Shown: positions 37,895 through 47,472 of the stretch, piece after piece
Layout of the letters: the number at the start of each line of letters is the position of its first letter
Position numbering within the stretch: position 1 is the stretch's first letter
Assembly: GCA_046317875.1 (NCBI GenBank)
Contig: JBKCVN010000022.1
Coordinates: 27,823 to 91,822, forward strand
Direction: 5' to 3'
Source of the DNA: 2-01-FULL-41-14 sp046317875
GTDB taxonomy: Bacteria; Pseudomonadota; Alphaproteobacteria; UBA7879; UBA5542
Length of the DNA stretch: 64,000 nt
Position numbers and translations under genes: made by a program
Notes under the pieces: model-generated
Databases searched by the model: none
Told to the model about the DNA's origin: nothing
Seen by the model: the letters and a program-made list of their open reading frames with translations, nothing else

Positions 37895-38362
37895 GTGTTT
37901 AAATTTTTATTTCCCAGTTTAATAATATTTTTTTTGGTTGGATGCAGTTCCTTTAAGGAAAAAATGGGACTAACCCATTATAGCCCCAATGAGTTCGAAA
38001 CCGTTCAATATGACCCTTTAGAAATCCCAAAATCATTAGCACTTATCAACCCAAAAGATGGTTTTTACAAACCAAGATCAACCCCATCATCTAAAGCCCA
38101 ATCATTGCTCTTATCGCCTACCAAGATGCCTATTAAAAAAGATGACCACAAATCTGAATCTGTCTTATTAGATAAAATTAATGCGAATGAACGTGATCCT
38201 TATATTCGGCGCACCCTAAACCAGGAAGCCGGTGCCGAGCCTTCTCTTCAAGACAAGATACAGAATACATTAGTCTTTTGGAAGAAACCTAAAAAAGGAG
38301 ATGTAATCGACCCAGAGGCTGAAAAAAAGAAATTGGCACAACTGAATGCTGAGGATAAATAG
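37895..38362 (+). CDS. DUF3035 family lipoprotein
   Basis: Predicted lipoprotein of 155 residues from GTG 37895, with the lipobox LVGC (Cys17). The family pattern 'KEKMGLTHYSPNEFETVQYDPLEIP' is the usual start of DUF3035 proteins in alphaproteobacteria. The rest is polar and low in complexity. Function unknown. Its stop lies two bases before the pgi ATG at 38364. I considered TssJ because a T6SS lacks one here, but the sequence does not resemble it. Confidence 0.72.
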   Translation: MFKFLFPSLIIFFLVGCSSFKEKMGLTHYSPNEFETVQYDPLEIPKSLALINPKDGFYKPRSTPSSKAQSLLLSPTKMPIKKDDHKSESVLLDKINANERDPYIRRTLNQEAGAEPSLQDKIQNTLVFWKKPKKGDVIDPEAEKKKLAQLNAEDK

Positions 38363-38363
38363 A

Positions 38364-39665
38364 ATGTATTTTCATCAAGATATTAAAGGTTGTTTGTTTG
38401 ATTTAATCCAAAAAGAGGGACTGAAGGAAGGTTTTATAAAAGAATCGTTGCCAAAGCTAAAAAAAGCCTTAAAAGATCTTCAAACGGCTTATGAAAAAAA
38501 TACCCTTCCTGTCTTAAGGCTGCCCTATCTTACGGATGATATTATGTCTTTGAAAGATTTGGCTCTGAAAATACAAGATGATTTTACAGATACCGTTATT
38601 TTGGGCACAGGGGGGTCTAGCTTGGGCGGACAAGCTTTTTATGCTCTGGCGCCCAATAAAGGACATCGCCTTCATTTTATAGACAACATCGACCCACAAA
38701 CTTTTGATTCAATCTTTAAAGATCTAAACCTAAAAAGCACATTCTTTATTGTGATTTCAAAATCAGGGAATACAGCCGAAACCCTGGTTCAATTTCAGCT
38801 CGCTCTTCAAAGTGTAAGCCAGGTTCTAAGTGTTGATTCTATTAAAGATCATTTTCTAGTCATTGCAGAACCCAAACCATCTTCCATCACAAAGATTGCC
38901 GATTTTTATCAAATCCCTTTATTAGATCATGATCCCCATGTTGGGGGCCGCTTTTCCGCTCTTTCACTGGTGGGCCTTTTGCCAGCCATGATTGCAGGCC
39001 TGGATCCTGTTTTAATACGGCAAGGGGCCGCCCGTGTCATAGACCGACTGCTGGCCCTGGGAGATCCCTCGACCTTCGCTCCAGCTATGGGGGCGGCTCT
39101 TTCTTATGAACTTCAGAAAAAAGGTAAGACCATTTCCATTCTTATGCCTTATATAGATAATCTCTATAAGTTCAGCTTATGGTATCGTCAGTTATGGGCC
39201 GAAAGTCTGGGAAAAAAAGGCCATGGCACCACTCCGGTGAATGGCCTAGGAGCCGTCGACCAACATAGCCAACTTCAGCTTTATTTAGATGGTCCCAAAG
39301 ATAAATTTTATACCATTATTGTGGCCTCTATGGAAAATCAGGGGGACATGATCTCTGATCAATTCTCAAAAATTTGTCCCTCTCTTGCCTGTTTCAAAGG
39401 ATGCACCATGGGGGATCTTATGGAGGCAGAACAAAGAGCCACCATAGATACCCTTATTAAAAACAAACGTCCCACACGTGTTATCGAAATCCCCACCCTT
39501 TCCCCTGATTTTATGGGCATGTTGATGATGCATTTTATTTTAGAAACTATTTTCATGGCCCACTTATACGATGTTGATCCCTTTGATCAGCCCGCCGTCG
39601 AAGAAGGCAAAATATTGGCCAAGGAATATTTAGAAAAAATTCTAAAAGCACGATTGGATCGTTAA
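38364..39665 (+). CDS. pgi: glucose-6-phosphate isomerase
   Basis: Interconverts glucose-6-phosphate and fructose-6-phosphate. About 433 residues. Sugar-phosphate SIS motifs: 'TVILGTGGSSLGGQAF', 'FIVISKSGNTAETL' and 'DPHVGGRFSALSLVGLLPAMIAG'. I chose ATG 38364 because GAGGA (38351-38355) is well spaced; 38346 would overlap the lipoprotein gene. The TAA overlaps the mutL ATG. With pfkA in the same window it supports an upper glycolytic route. Confidence 0.92.
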   Translation: MYFHQDIKGCLFDLIQKEGLKEGFIKESLPKLKKALKDLQTAYEKNTLPVLRLPYLTDDIMSLKDLALKIQDDFTDTVILGTGGSSLGGQAFYALAPNKGHRLHFIDNIDPQTFDSIFKDLNLKSTFFIVISKSGNTAETLVQFQLALQSVSQVLSVDSIKDHFLVIAEPKPSSITKIADFYQIPLLDHDPHVGGRFSALSLVGLLPAMIAGLDPVLIRQGAARVIDRLLALGDPSTFAPAMGAALSYELQKKGKTISILMPYIDNLYKFSLWYRQLWAESLGKKGHGTTPVNGLGAVDQHSQLQLYLDGPKDKFYTIIVASMENQGDMISDQFSKICPSLACFKGCTMGDLMEAEQRATIDTLIKNKRPTRVIEIPTLSPDFMGMLMMHFILETIFMAHLYDVDPFDQPAVEEGKILAKEYLEKILKARLDR

Positions 39666-41494
39666 TGTCTTTTATTCAAAAACTTCCTTCTAATCTTATC
39701 AATCAAATCGCGGCGGGTGAGGTGATTGAACGCCCTGCATCAGTGGTTAAAGAATTAGCCGAAAATGCCCTTGATGCGGGGGCTACAGAAATTGATATTG
39801 TATTAAGAGATGGCGGAAAAACTTATATTTCTGTAACAGACAATGGCCAAGGGATGGGGTTAGAAGATCTCAAACTATCCATTGAACGTCATGCTACGTC
39901 AAAACTTAGTCATCAAGATTTATTCAATATTTCCACTCTGGGGTTCAGGGGGGAGGCTTTACCCTCTATTGGGGCAGTCAGCCGTTTAAAAATCACCACA
40001 CGCACTAAAGACAGCCCAGAAGGGTGGTCTTTATCCCTAGAGGGGGGATCGGTTCAAGACTGTCTACCAGCCGCCTCTGCTCCAGGCACCAAAATTGAGG
40101 TGCGTGATTTATTCTTTGCGGTACCTGCCCGCCTGAAGTTTTTAAAAACGAATACCATTGAAACACAGCACGTTGTGGACTTTGTTCAGCGTTTAGCACT
40201 TGCCTATCCCCAAAGAAAATTTTCTGTAACGGCGGATCAAAAAAGTATTTTTTCATACAGTCCCCAAGACCATTCTAGCGAAGGGCTTTTAAAACGTGTG
40301 ACCCAAGTTATGGGTTCAAAATTTGAAAACGATGCCCTATCTATTGATTCAAATCGAGATGGGTTTTCCCTATCAGGATTCATCAGTCTTCCCACCTTAA
40401 ACAGAAGTAATGCCCAGCTCCAGTTTTTCTTTGTGAATGGAAGACCCATCCGAGATAAACTTTTTTCGGCCGCCATTCGCGTGGCCTATCAAGATTTCCT
40501 GGCCCATGATCGGCACCCTTTGGTCTGTCTCTATTTGAATGCCCCTGCCCGATCAGTGGATGTCAACGTCCACCCTGCCAAAACAGAAGTTCGTTTTGAA
40601 GACAATCAATTTATTCGCAGTTTTTTAATTGGCAGTTTAAAACAATCCCTTTCGGGCATGCAGCATCGTTCTGCCTCAAGTGTTGCCCACGACATTTTAA
40701 CATCTTTCCAACCCAAAGAATCTTTGCAGCAGATGAACTTGGGAGGCCCCAGCGGTCAAAGAAGCCCTGCCTCCTATACCCCTTCTTCAGCACCAGTTTT
40801 TTCACCTTATAAAAAACCACCTACTTTCTCTGAAGGTCAGATCCCTGCCTCGTTATATGAAAACCAAGCTATTCAGGTTTCAGAAAAGGAAGAGACGCAG
40901 AGGCAGGATATGGAACAGTTTCCTTTAGGAGCTGCTTGCACCCAGGTTCATGAAAATTATATTGTGGCTCAAACAAAAGATGGTTTGGTTATTGTGGATC
41001 AACATGCCGCCCATGAAAGAATTCTATATGAGAAACTAAAACAACAGGTCACCGAGCATGCTGTAAGAAGCCAAATCTTGCTGATCCCAGAAGTCATTGA
41101 GCTTCCCAAAAAAGAACATGAAGCCCTTATTAAAAATCATGAATCTTTAACAGAATTTGGGATCGTCCTTGAATCGTTTGGCGAAAATAGTGTGCTGGTC
41201 CGCGAAGTTCCCACCCTGTTAGTAAAATCCAACATCAGCCAACTTATTAGGGATTTAGCAGAACAATTATGTGCAGACGAACATCTGGTTCTTCAAAAAA
41301 AGATAAATGAAGTTTGTTCCTCGCTCGCCTGCCATGGAAGTGTCCGATCGGGTCGACGATTATCGGTATCAGAGATGAACGATTTGCTACGCCAAATGGA
41401 AAATACCCCCTATTCGGGACAATGTAATCATGGGCGTCCCACCCATGTGGAATTAAAATTAAAGGATATTGAAAAACTTTTTGGTCGACGCTAG
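39665..41494 (+). CDS. mutL: DNA mismatch repair protein MutL
   Basis: Mismatch-repair ATPase that couples MutS recognition to strand nicking. 609 residues. N-terminal GHKL ATPase: 'IAAGEVIERPASVVKELAENALDAGA', 'VTDNGQGM' and 'GFRGEALPSI'. The C-terminal domain contains DQHAAHERILYE, matching the DQHA(X)2E(X)4E endonuclease motif, and CNHGRP. So this MutL should nick DNA itself, as in species without MutH. The middle ~330-400 is a Pro/Ser-rich linker. Confidence 0.95.
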   Translation: MSFIQKLPSNLINQIAAGEVIERPASVVKELAENALDAGATEIDIVLRDGGKTYISVTDNGQGMGLEDLKLSIERHATSKLSHQDLFNISTLGFRGEALPSIGAVSRLKITTRTKDSPEGWSLSLEGGSVQDCLPAASAPGTKIEVRDLFFAVPARLKFLKTNTIETQHVVDFVQRLALAYPQRKFSVTADQKSIFSYSPQDHSSEGLLKRVTQVMGSKFENDALSIDSNRDGFSLSGFISLPTLNRSNAQLQFFFVNGRPIRDKLFSAAIRVAYQDFLAHDRHPLVCLYLNAPARSVDVNVHPAKTEVRFEDNQFIRSFLIGSLKQSLSGMQHRSASSVAHDILTSFQPKESLQQMNLGGPSGQRSPASYTPSSAPVFSPYKKPPTFSEGQIPASLYENQAIQVSEKEETQRQDMEQFPLGAACTQVHENYIVAQTKDGLVIVDQHAAHERILYEKLKQQVTEHAVRSQILLIPEVIELPKKEHEALIKNHESLTEFGIVLESFGENSVLVREVPTLLVKSNISQLIRDLAEQLCADEHLVLQKKINEVCSSLACHGSVRSGRRLSVSEMNDLLRQMENTPYSGQCNHGRPTHVELKLKDIEKLFGRR

Positions 41495-41516
41495 GGGTTG
41501 CTGATAGACTATTGAT

Positions 41517-42137
41517 ATGATTCCACAACGCGATCTTAATTATACCTACAATCCCAAAACCCTTGGGGAGAGAGCTGTACGCTCATTAGCCATTATTCTT
41601 CGACGCCTAGCGGATTTTTTCTTTCGTAAACGATATGGTCACAGAGCTGTTTTTATTGAAACCATTGCTGCCGTTCCAGGCATGGTAGGGGGCGCCCTTT
41701 TACATTTCAGATGTTTGCGAAAAATTAAAAATGATCAAGGGTGGATTCGCCAATTGTTAGATGAGGCCGAAAATGAACGTATGCATTTGATGGTATTCAT
41801 ACAGATTGCCCAACCTACGCTTCTTGAACACTGCTTAATTTATGTAGCCCAATTTTTCTTTGTGGTGTTTTATGCTTTTTTCTATATGTGTTCTTCTAGA
41901 TTAGCCCATCGGTTTGTAGGCCACCTAGAAGAAGAAGCCATTCATAGCTATTCGGAATATCTAAAGCTGGTGTTACAAGGCACCATTGAAAATGTACCAG
42001 CTCCTGATTTGGGCATTCGTTATTGGAAACTTAAAAAGAACGCATGCCTTAGTGATTTAATTATCGCTGTCCGAGAAGACGAGCGTCACCATCGAGATGT
42101 GAATCATTATCTTTCTGATAAGGCACATAAACTCTGA
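41517..42137 (+). CDS. ubiquinol alternative oxidase (AOX)
   Basis: Non-proton-pumping di-iron quinol oxidase of the inner membrane that reduces oxygen to water. 206 residues, close to a catalytic core with a short N-terminus. All metal-ligand motifs are visible: Glu48 in FIETIAAVPGM, Glu87 and His90 in EAENERMHL, the Glu138-140 cluster in GHLEEEAI, and Glu189/His192 in REDERHH. The membrane-facing helix is YVAQFFFVVFYAFFYM (110-125). COQ7 is another di-iron membrane protein, but the AOX motifs are exact. It follows mutL by 22 bases and converges on recG. No clear RBS. Confidence 0.88.
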   Translation: MIPQRDLNYTYNPKTLGERAVRSLAIILRRLADFFFRKRYGHRAVFIETIAAVPGMVGGALLHFRCLRKIKNDQGWIRQLLDEAENERMHLMVFIQIAQPTLLEHCLIYVAQFFFVVFYAFFYMCSSRLAHRFVGHLEEEAIHSYSEYLKLVLQGTIENVPAPDLGIRYWKLKKNACLSDLIIAVREDERHHRDVNHYLSDKAHKL

Positions 42138-42160
42138 TCATACTTCAGAAAATAAAAACT

Positions 42161-44212
42161 CTAATCGGTTTTTTGGAAGAGAGCCTTTAATAATTCGGAA
42201 GAAGGGTTAAGATTTATTTTGTTTAAGCCATGGGTTTCATGAACCAAATCATAAGCCTCTTTTATCAAATGCCCATGCGCCTCCAGGCACGCTACTTTAA
42301 AATCAGGCACGCCACTTTGCTTGGTGCCTAACAGGTCCCCTGCTCCACGGAGTTTTAAATCCTCTTCGGCGATCAAAAACCCATCTTCTGTGGATCTCAT
42401 CAGTTCTAGGCGTTTTTTTCCCACGGATGATATCTTTTTGCCATATAACAATAAACAATTCGAAGGCTTATTTCCTCGTCCCACCCGACCCCGCAACTGA
42501 TGCAGCTGGGCCAAACCAAACCGTTCGGCATGTTCGATAATCATAATGGTTGCATCGGGAATATGGACACCAACTTCAATAACAGTTGTGGAAACGAGCA
42601 CTGAACTCTTCCCATTTTTAAAGTCATCAATCGCCCTCTGTTTTTCCTCCGAAGGCATGCGCCCATGCATCCACGCAACATTCTCTTCCCCTAAAATTGA
42701 GCGTAAAATTTTAACGCGCGCTTCAGTATGCCCTAAATCCAAAGCTTCCGATTCCTCGATTAAAGGACACACCCAATAAATTTTTTGTCTCTCATTCATG
42801 GCCCGCTTCAAGGCTTCATGTATTTGGGGAATACGATCTAAGGGTAGAACTTTGGTTTGAATAGGTAATCGATTTTTTGGCTTTTCCTTTAACAAAGAAA
42901 TATCCAAATCTCCATACAAGGTTAATGCCAATGATCGAGGAATAGGGGTAGCCGACATAACAAGCACATTTACACCTTCCCCTTTTTTGATTAATTGATG
43001 TCGTTGTTCCACCCCAAAACGATGCTGCTCATCAATCACCACAAACCCCAACCGATGAAAAACTACATCATCTTCCAATAAGGCATGAGTCCCTATAATC
43101 ATTTTCAAAGTTCCATTAGCTAGGCTTTTCCTAATGCTTTCTTTTTCTTTGTTGGCTGTCTTTCCCAACAATAAACCCAATTTTATATCTGTGTTTTCTA
43201 AAAAATTTTTAAATGTCTCATAATGCTGTTGAGCCAAGATCTCTGTGGGCGCCAAAAGAGCACACTGCCCCCCCGATTCCAATACTTGAAGCATGGCAAA
43301 TAAGGCAACCACAGTTTTACCACTGCCCACATCCCCCTGGAGAAGGCGCATCATGGGGAAGGAGCTGGCCAACTCTTCAGAGAGAAGCTGGAGGATTTCT
43401 GTTTGGTTGGAGGTTAAATCAAATGGTAGAGCCTTTGTGATTTCCTCCAACAAATGTCCATTTCCTTGAAAACGTTGACCCTCTTTTTTTAGGCTATTTT
43501 TTCTAAATGAAGCGAGGCCTAATTGGTAGGCTAATAATTCATCAAAAGCCAATCTCTCCCTGGCTGGGTTGATAAAAGACAAGTCATTTTCCTGTTTCGG
43601 GTTATGCAAACTTAAAATAGCCTCTCTCCAAGAGGGCCATTGATGCCGTTTTACAACCTCAGAAGGAAGCCATTCGGGTAAATCAGGGACACGGTCCAAG
43701 GCGTTTTTTATGATTTTACGATACATGGTTTGGGAAATGCCTGCCGTTAATGCATAAAGGGCCGATGTGCCCTGCCATTCCATTTTTGACTGTATTGAAC
43801 CTATGAAATCAGGGTGCACCATTTGAAAGCCTGCAGGGGTATGTTCCAGAAGGCCACTTATTAATCTTTTTTCTCCTACGGTTAATACTAGTTGTACATA
43901 CGGTTTTTGTGCATGGAAAAAAAGTACATTTATAATACTTCCATTCTGGTAACACATTACTTTGTAAGGATGCAGAGGTTTAGAAGGGGGGAAATGTGAC
44001 TGAACAGAAACAATACAAGAAACCAAGCTTTTAGGGGTTGCTTTTTGTATATCCTCATAAAATATACGGGTTTCTAGGCCTGTTGGAAAGGACCATACAA
44101 GATCTAACACCCTTTGCTTGCCAAACTTATGTAAACGTTGGGCTGTTTTTTCCCCCACAAAAGGAAGACTTTCGACAGTGGAAAATAGGGGTGATAATAT
44201 TAACGGACGCAT
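42161..44212 (-). CDS. recG: ATP-dependent DNA helicase RecG
   Basis: Branch-migrating superfamily 2 helicase that remodels stalled forks and R-loops. 683 residues. N-terminal wedge/OB domain (~50-170), then helicase motifs: Walker A GDVGSGKT, DEQH box in VVIDEQHRFGVEQR, MSATPIPRSLALT, and 'HGRMPSEEK' to 'QLRGRVGRG'. The C-terminal motif 'DLLGTKQSG' is present. It is convergent with the alternative oxidase gene, 23 bases apart. Confidence 0.95.
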   Translation of the reverse strand: MRPLILSPLFSTVESLPFVGEKTAQRLHKFGKQRVLDLVWSFPTGLETRIFYEDIQKATPKSLVSCIVSVQSHFPPSKPLHPYKVMCYQNGSIINVLFFHAQKPYVQLVLTVGEKRLISGLLEHTPAGFQMVHPDFIGSIQSKMEWQGTSALYALTAGISQTMYRKIIKNALDRVPDLPEWLPSEVVKRHQWPSWREAILSLHNPKQENDLSFINPARERLAFDELLAYQLGLASFRKNSLKKEGQRFQGNGHLLEEITKALPFDLTSNQTEILQLLSEELASSFPMMRLLQGDVGSGKTVVALFAMLQVLESGGQCALLAPTEILAQQHYETFKNFLENTDIKLGLLLGKTANKEKESIRKSLANGTLKMIIGTHALLEDDVVFHRLGFVVIDEQHRFGVEQRHQLIKKGEGVNVLVMSATPIPRSLALTLYGDLDISLLKEKPKNRLPIQTKVLPLDRIPQIHEALKRAMNERQKIYWVCPLIEESEALDLGHTEARVKILRSILGEENVAWMHGRMPSEEKQRAIDDFKNGKSSVLVSTTVIEVGVHIPDATIMIIEHAERFGLAQLHQLRGRVGRGNKPSNCLLLYGKKISSVGKKRLELMRSTEDGFLIAEEDLKLRGAGDLLGTKQSGVPDFKVACLEAHGHLIKEAYDLVHETHGLNKINLNPSSELLKALFQKTD

Positions 44213-44287
44213 ATTTTATTTTTAAAGGTCTTCCCTTTAAATCACAAGAACCTTTAGTTTTGAGAAAAAGGTTTTATTAAAGCTGGC

Positions 44288-44320
44288 AATAAAAAACCCG
44301 CCTACTCGGCGGGTTTTCTT
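44288..44320 (-). terminator. terminator of rpsU
   Basis: Stem CCCGCC (44297-44302) pairs with GGCGGG (44308-44313) around TACTC. On the minus strand it follows rpsU directly and ends in a TTTTTT run. Confidence 0.9.
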
Positions 44321-44524
44321 TTAGAATCCTTCGCGTTCCATGCGTTTACGGAGAAGTTTACGGAAACGGCGACCCGCTTCAGCTTTTTCTCTGACACGTC
44401 GTTCTGAAGGTTTTTCAAAGCTACGACGCATTTTCATTTCACGGAAAACGCCTTCGCGTTGAAGCTTCTTCTTCAAGACCCGCATAGCTTGTTCTAGATT
44501 ATTTTCATGAACAATAACTCGCAA
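44321..44524 (-). CDS. rpsU: 30S ribosomal protein S21
   Basis: Small-subunit protein needed for initiation. 67 residues from TTG 44524, which gives the family-like start 'MRVIVHENNLEQAMRVLKKKLQREG' and leaves AAGGA at a good distance. A GTG at 44533 would put the RBS two bases away. 'FREMKMRRSFEKPSERR' and the basic tail are typical. A noncanonical start codon for a ribosomal protein is worth noting. Confidence 0.92.
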   Translation of the reverse strand: MRVIVHENNLEQAMRVLKKKLQREGVFREMKMRRSFEKPSERRVREKAEAGRRFRKLLRKRMEREGF

Positions 44525-44592
44525 AAAAATCACTTCCTTTCTGGTTAGTGTATTTTATATATAACGATGTTTTATAAGAATTTCAAATAAAA

Positions 44593-44631
44593 CGAAAGCC
44601 CGATAAGAATCTGTCTCTTATCAGGCTTTGT
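44593..44631 (-). terminator. terminator of ihfB
   Basis: Long imperfect stem: AAAGCC-C-GATAAGA pairs with TCTTATC-A-GGCTTT (44595-44629), followed on the minus strand by CGTTTTATTT. It lies 19 bases or less after the ihfB stop. Confidence 0.8.
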
Positions 44632-44636
44632 AAAAA

Positions 44637-44918
44637 CTATCTGTTATTTAAGTTGTGTAATAAGGGTTTGCCTGGACGGAAAGAAGGTACATGGCGAGAG
44701 TCCACTTGAATAGAGCGACCATCGCGGGGGTCAATACCCACCCTTTCTCTTCTTTTCTTTACGGAAAAGGCGCCAAATCCACGCAGTTCTACCCTTTTGC
44801 CTTTTTCCAAGGCGTTGGAAATTTCCTCAAAAATCACGGCAACTATCTTTTCAATTTCTCTGGGGGACGAGTGTGGCATTTTTTCTGTTAATCTAACGGC
44901 AAGTTCTGATCTTGTCAT
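44637..44918 (-). CDS. ihfB: integration host factor beta subunit (HU/IHF family)
   Basis: DNA-bending nucleoid protein of 93 residues. The N-terminus MTRSELAVRL and the segment 'ISNALEKGKRVELRGFGAFSVKKRRERVGIDPRDGRSIQVDSRHVPSFRPGKPL' fit IHF-beta better than HU. The beta-arm 'DPRDG' replaces the usual NPxTG and keeps the proline that intercalates DNA. An alpha subunit is not in the window. Confidence 0.88.
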   Translation of the reverse strand: MTRSELAVRLTEKMPHSSPREIEKIVAVIFEEISNALEKGKRVELRGFGAFSVKKRRERVGIDPRDGRSIQVDSRHVPSFRPGKPLLHNLNNR

Positions 44919-45021
44919 GGTATACTCCCTTTTTTGGTTGTTATGATTTTCTCATCATGCATCTGTTTTTTCTGTATGTCAATAATATGGATATTTTTTA
45001 TTACAAATTTATCTATCTTTA

Positions 45022-46767
45022 TTACATCCTCTCTACGGGTTCTATGCCCAATAAATTCAAAGCCAATGAAAGTTTCTGGAAAGCTTGTTTACACAGAAAC
45101 AAACGAATGGCTTTTTTATCTTGGTTGTTCTCATTTATTACATTACATTCTTGATAAAAGCGACTAAAAATTTGAGCTAAATCAAAAGCATAATCACAAA
45201 TTAAGTGAGGAGCTAAGTTTTTATAGGCCTTTTCAAACGCTTCCTCTGCCTGCATGGTTTTTAAAAATAACAATCTTTCTACAGGCAAAAGACCCAGAGA
45301 GTCTGGTAGAGTCGTAGCTTGATCTGATTTTTCTAAGATGGAACGTATTCTAACCAAGGCATATAAAAGATAGGGACCCGTTTTACCTTCAAAACTCATA
45401 AACTTCTTCAAATCAAATTGATAGTTTTGAACGGGGTTATGCTGAAGGTCGGCAAATTTTAACGCTGCCACACCCACTCTTTCGGCAATACTTTTTTGTT
45501 CTTCCACAGAAAAGTTATCTAAGGATTTGTTTTCCAGCATTCTTTTGATCGCCTCTTCTTTTAAGGTATCAATCAGCTCTTCTAAACGCATTGCCCCACC
45601 CGAGCGGGTTTTAAAGGGTTTATTGTCGGGCCCATTCATGGTTCCAAACCCAATAAAATCTGTGCGTACTTTATATCCTAACTTTTCTGCGGCCCGGAAA
45701 ACCTGTTCAAAGTGTAACCGCTGACGCCCATCCACCACATAAATAATTCGTTCTGCCTTAAAAACGTGGATACGCTCATCTATGGTAGCCAGGTCTGTTG
45801 TGGCATATAAAAATCCGCCATCGGACTTTTGTAAAATAAGGGGCGGCATTTCTTTTTTATCTGAAAAATCTGCAACATTAATGATCAGTGCACCATCACT
45901 GCTCTCTACGGCCCCTTTTTCTTGGAACTGCTGGATAAGAGAGGGAATTTTATCTTGATATCTGCTTTCTCCAAACCAGTGATCAAAGGACACATTCAAT
46001 CGATCAAAATTTTTCCGCATATCCGCAACCGATATATCCACAAAGTGTTGCCACAAAGCCCGATATCCAGGGCGCCCCTGCTGCAATTCATAGGTGGCAT
46101 ATCGGGCCTCTGTAGCCAGAGACTCGTCCTCTTTACATGCCGCAGAAATAATAGGGTATATTTCTTGCAAATCTTCCAATGAAACGGGGGAATAATCAGG
46201 ATAAGGGCCATGAAAATTTTTATCAAAATAGGGCAGATCTGGTCTTTTTTGTTTAAGCGCAACAATCAACATTCCCATTTGGGTGCCCCAATCACCCAAA
46301 TGTATATCTGCAATAACTTTATGCCCTTTATAGCGAAACAGCCTTTTTAAGCTTTCCCCAATAATGCTAGATCTTAGGTGACCCACATGCATGGGCTTGG
46401 CTACATTTGGTCCACCATAATCAAAAATGGTTTTTTCAAGAGACTGGTTTGGAACAATAGGACTGGTGGTGTCAAAATGACGAAAAAGAAAATCACAAGA
46501 AAGGGTAAAGTTCAAGAACCCTGGTCCCGCTATAGAAACGTCGACTCCCGCCAATACGGGGGTCAGGTTTTCCTTCAGTAACAAAGCTAGGTCTTGGGGG
46601 TTACGATTTGTTTTCTTACCCAGGGCAAGAGCTCCACTACATTGATAATCAGAAAGATCAGGGCGATCAGAGGTCTTTACCCAGCACATGCTCTCTTCTG
46701 CTTCGAACCCTAATGATTGGAAACTTTCTTTTACCACTTGGGTTAAATATATATCAATAAAAGGCAT
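45022..46767 (-). CDS. argS: arginyl-tRNA synthetase
   Basis: Class I synthetase charging tRNA-Arg. 581 residues. An N-terminal additional domain precedes the HIGH-type motif in 'YGGPNVAKPMHVGHLRSSIIG' (HVGH). A DALR anticodon-binding domain forms the C-terminus ('GPYLLYALVRIRSILEKS' ... 'LALNLLGIEPVERM'). Full length. It lies downstream of rpsD, separated from it by a hairpin terminator. Confidence 0.95.
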   Translation of the reverse strand: MPFIDIYLTQVVKESFQSLGFEAEESMCWVKTSDRPDLSDYQCSGALALGKKTNRNPQDLALLLKENLTPVLAGVDVSIAGPGFLNFTLSCDFLFRHFDTTSPIVPNQSLEKTIFDYGGPNVAKPMHVGHLRSSIIGESLKRLFRYKGHKVIADIHLGDWGTQMGMLIVALKQKRPDLPYFDKNFHGPYPDYSPVSLEDLQEIYPIISAACKEDESLATEARYATYELQQGRPGYRALWQHFVDISVADMRKNFDRLNVSFDHWFGESRYQDKIPSLIQQFQEKGAVESSDGALIINVADFSDKKEMPPLILQKSDGGFLYATTDLATIDERIHVFKAERIIYVVDGRQRLHFEQVFRAAEKLGYKVRTDFIGFGTMNGPDNKPFKTRSGGAMRLEELIDTLKEEAIKRMLENKSLDNFSVEEQKSIAERVGVAALKFADLQHNPVQNYQFDLKKFMSFEGKTGPYLLYALVRIRSILEKSDQATTLPDSLGLLPVERLLFLKTMQAEEAFEKAYKNLAPHLICDYAFDLAQIFSRFYQECNVINENNQDKKAIRLFLCKQAFQKLSLALNLLGIEPVERM

Positions 46768-46783
46768 TTTTTCTTATTTAATG

Positions 46784-46812
46784 AAGAAAGGGCACAAAGG
46801 CCCTTTCTTTTA
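46784..46812 (-). terminator. terminator between rpsD and argS
   Basis: Perfect 10-bp stem AAGAAAGGGC (46784-46793) / GCCCTTTCTT (46800-46809) with a six-base loop. On the minus strand it lies just after rpsD. The T-tract is modest. Confidence 0.7.
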
Positions 46813-46835
46813 AATTTATTTTTTATTGGCCTGGC

Positions 46836-47453
46836 TTAACGAGAGTAAAATTCAATAACCAGATTGGGTTCCATTTGTACAGGATATGGAACATCAGCTA
46901 GGGTAGGAACTCTTAAAAACTTGCCTTTTGTCCCCTTACCATCAACTTCTATGTAAGAAGGAACTTCTCTTTCACCAGATTTTAAAGACTCGAGCACAAT
47001 CGGAAGCTCACAAGACTTTTCTTTTAATTCAATAACATCACCCTCTTGAACACGATAAGAAGGAATATTAATTCGACGACCATTCACACGAATATGGCCA
47101 TGACTTACAAACTGCCGTGCTGCGAAAACAGTAGGAACAAAACCAAGACGGTAAACAACTGCATCTAAACGGCGTTCTAACAAGCCGATCAGGTTTTCTC
47201 CGGTGTCACCACGTGTATTTGCTGCTTTTTCAAAAAGGGTCCGGAATTGCTTTTCCCCAATATTACCATAATAGCCTTTAAGCTTTTGCTTAGCTGTTAA
47301 CTGTACCCCATAATCCGTTGGTTTTTTGCGACCTGTCTGACCATGCTGACCTGGGCCATAACTACGCACGTTAACAGGGCTTTTAGGGCGACCCCACAAG
47401 TTTAACCCCAAACGACGGTTTATTTTGTACTTTGTTTCTAAGCGTTTACTCAT
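46836..47453 (-). CDS. rpsD: 30S ribosomal protein S4
   Basis: Primary 16S rRNA-binding protein. 205 residues, the standard size, from ATG 47453 (MSKRLETKYKINRRLG); TTG 47462 is a poorer start. The S4 RNA-binding domain spans ~95-160 ('RRLDAVVYRLGFVPTVFAARQFVSHGHIRVNGRRINIPSYRV'). It is monocistronic here, with a leader of about 80 bases containing two hairpins. Confidence 0.96.
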   Translation of the reverse strand: MSKRLETKYKINRRLGLNLWGRPKSPVNVRSYGPGQHGQTGRKKPTDYGVQLTAKQKLKGYYGNIGEKQFRTLFEKAANTRGDTGENLIGLLERRLDAVVYRLGFVPTVFAARQFVSHGHIRVNGRRINIPSYRVQEGDVIELKEKSCELPIVLESLKSGEREVPSYIEVDGKGTKGKFLRVPTLADVPYPVQMEPNLVIEFYSR

Positions 47454-47472
47454 ATTTATCAATTCCTAAAAA

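Noticed and set aside
37895..38362. The lipoprotein after potD as the missing TssJ
   Set aside because: The N-terminal pattern fits DUF3035, the middle lacks the TssJ beta-sandwich pattern, and it is separated from the T6SS genes by potD.
41517..42137. COQ7 (demethoxyubiquinone hydroxylase) as the identity of the di-iron protein
   Set aside because: The AOX motifs ETIAAVPG, NERMHL and REDExHHRDVNH are exact and absent from COQ7.
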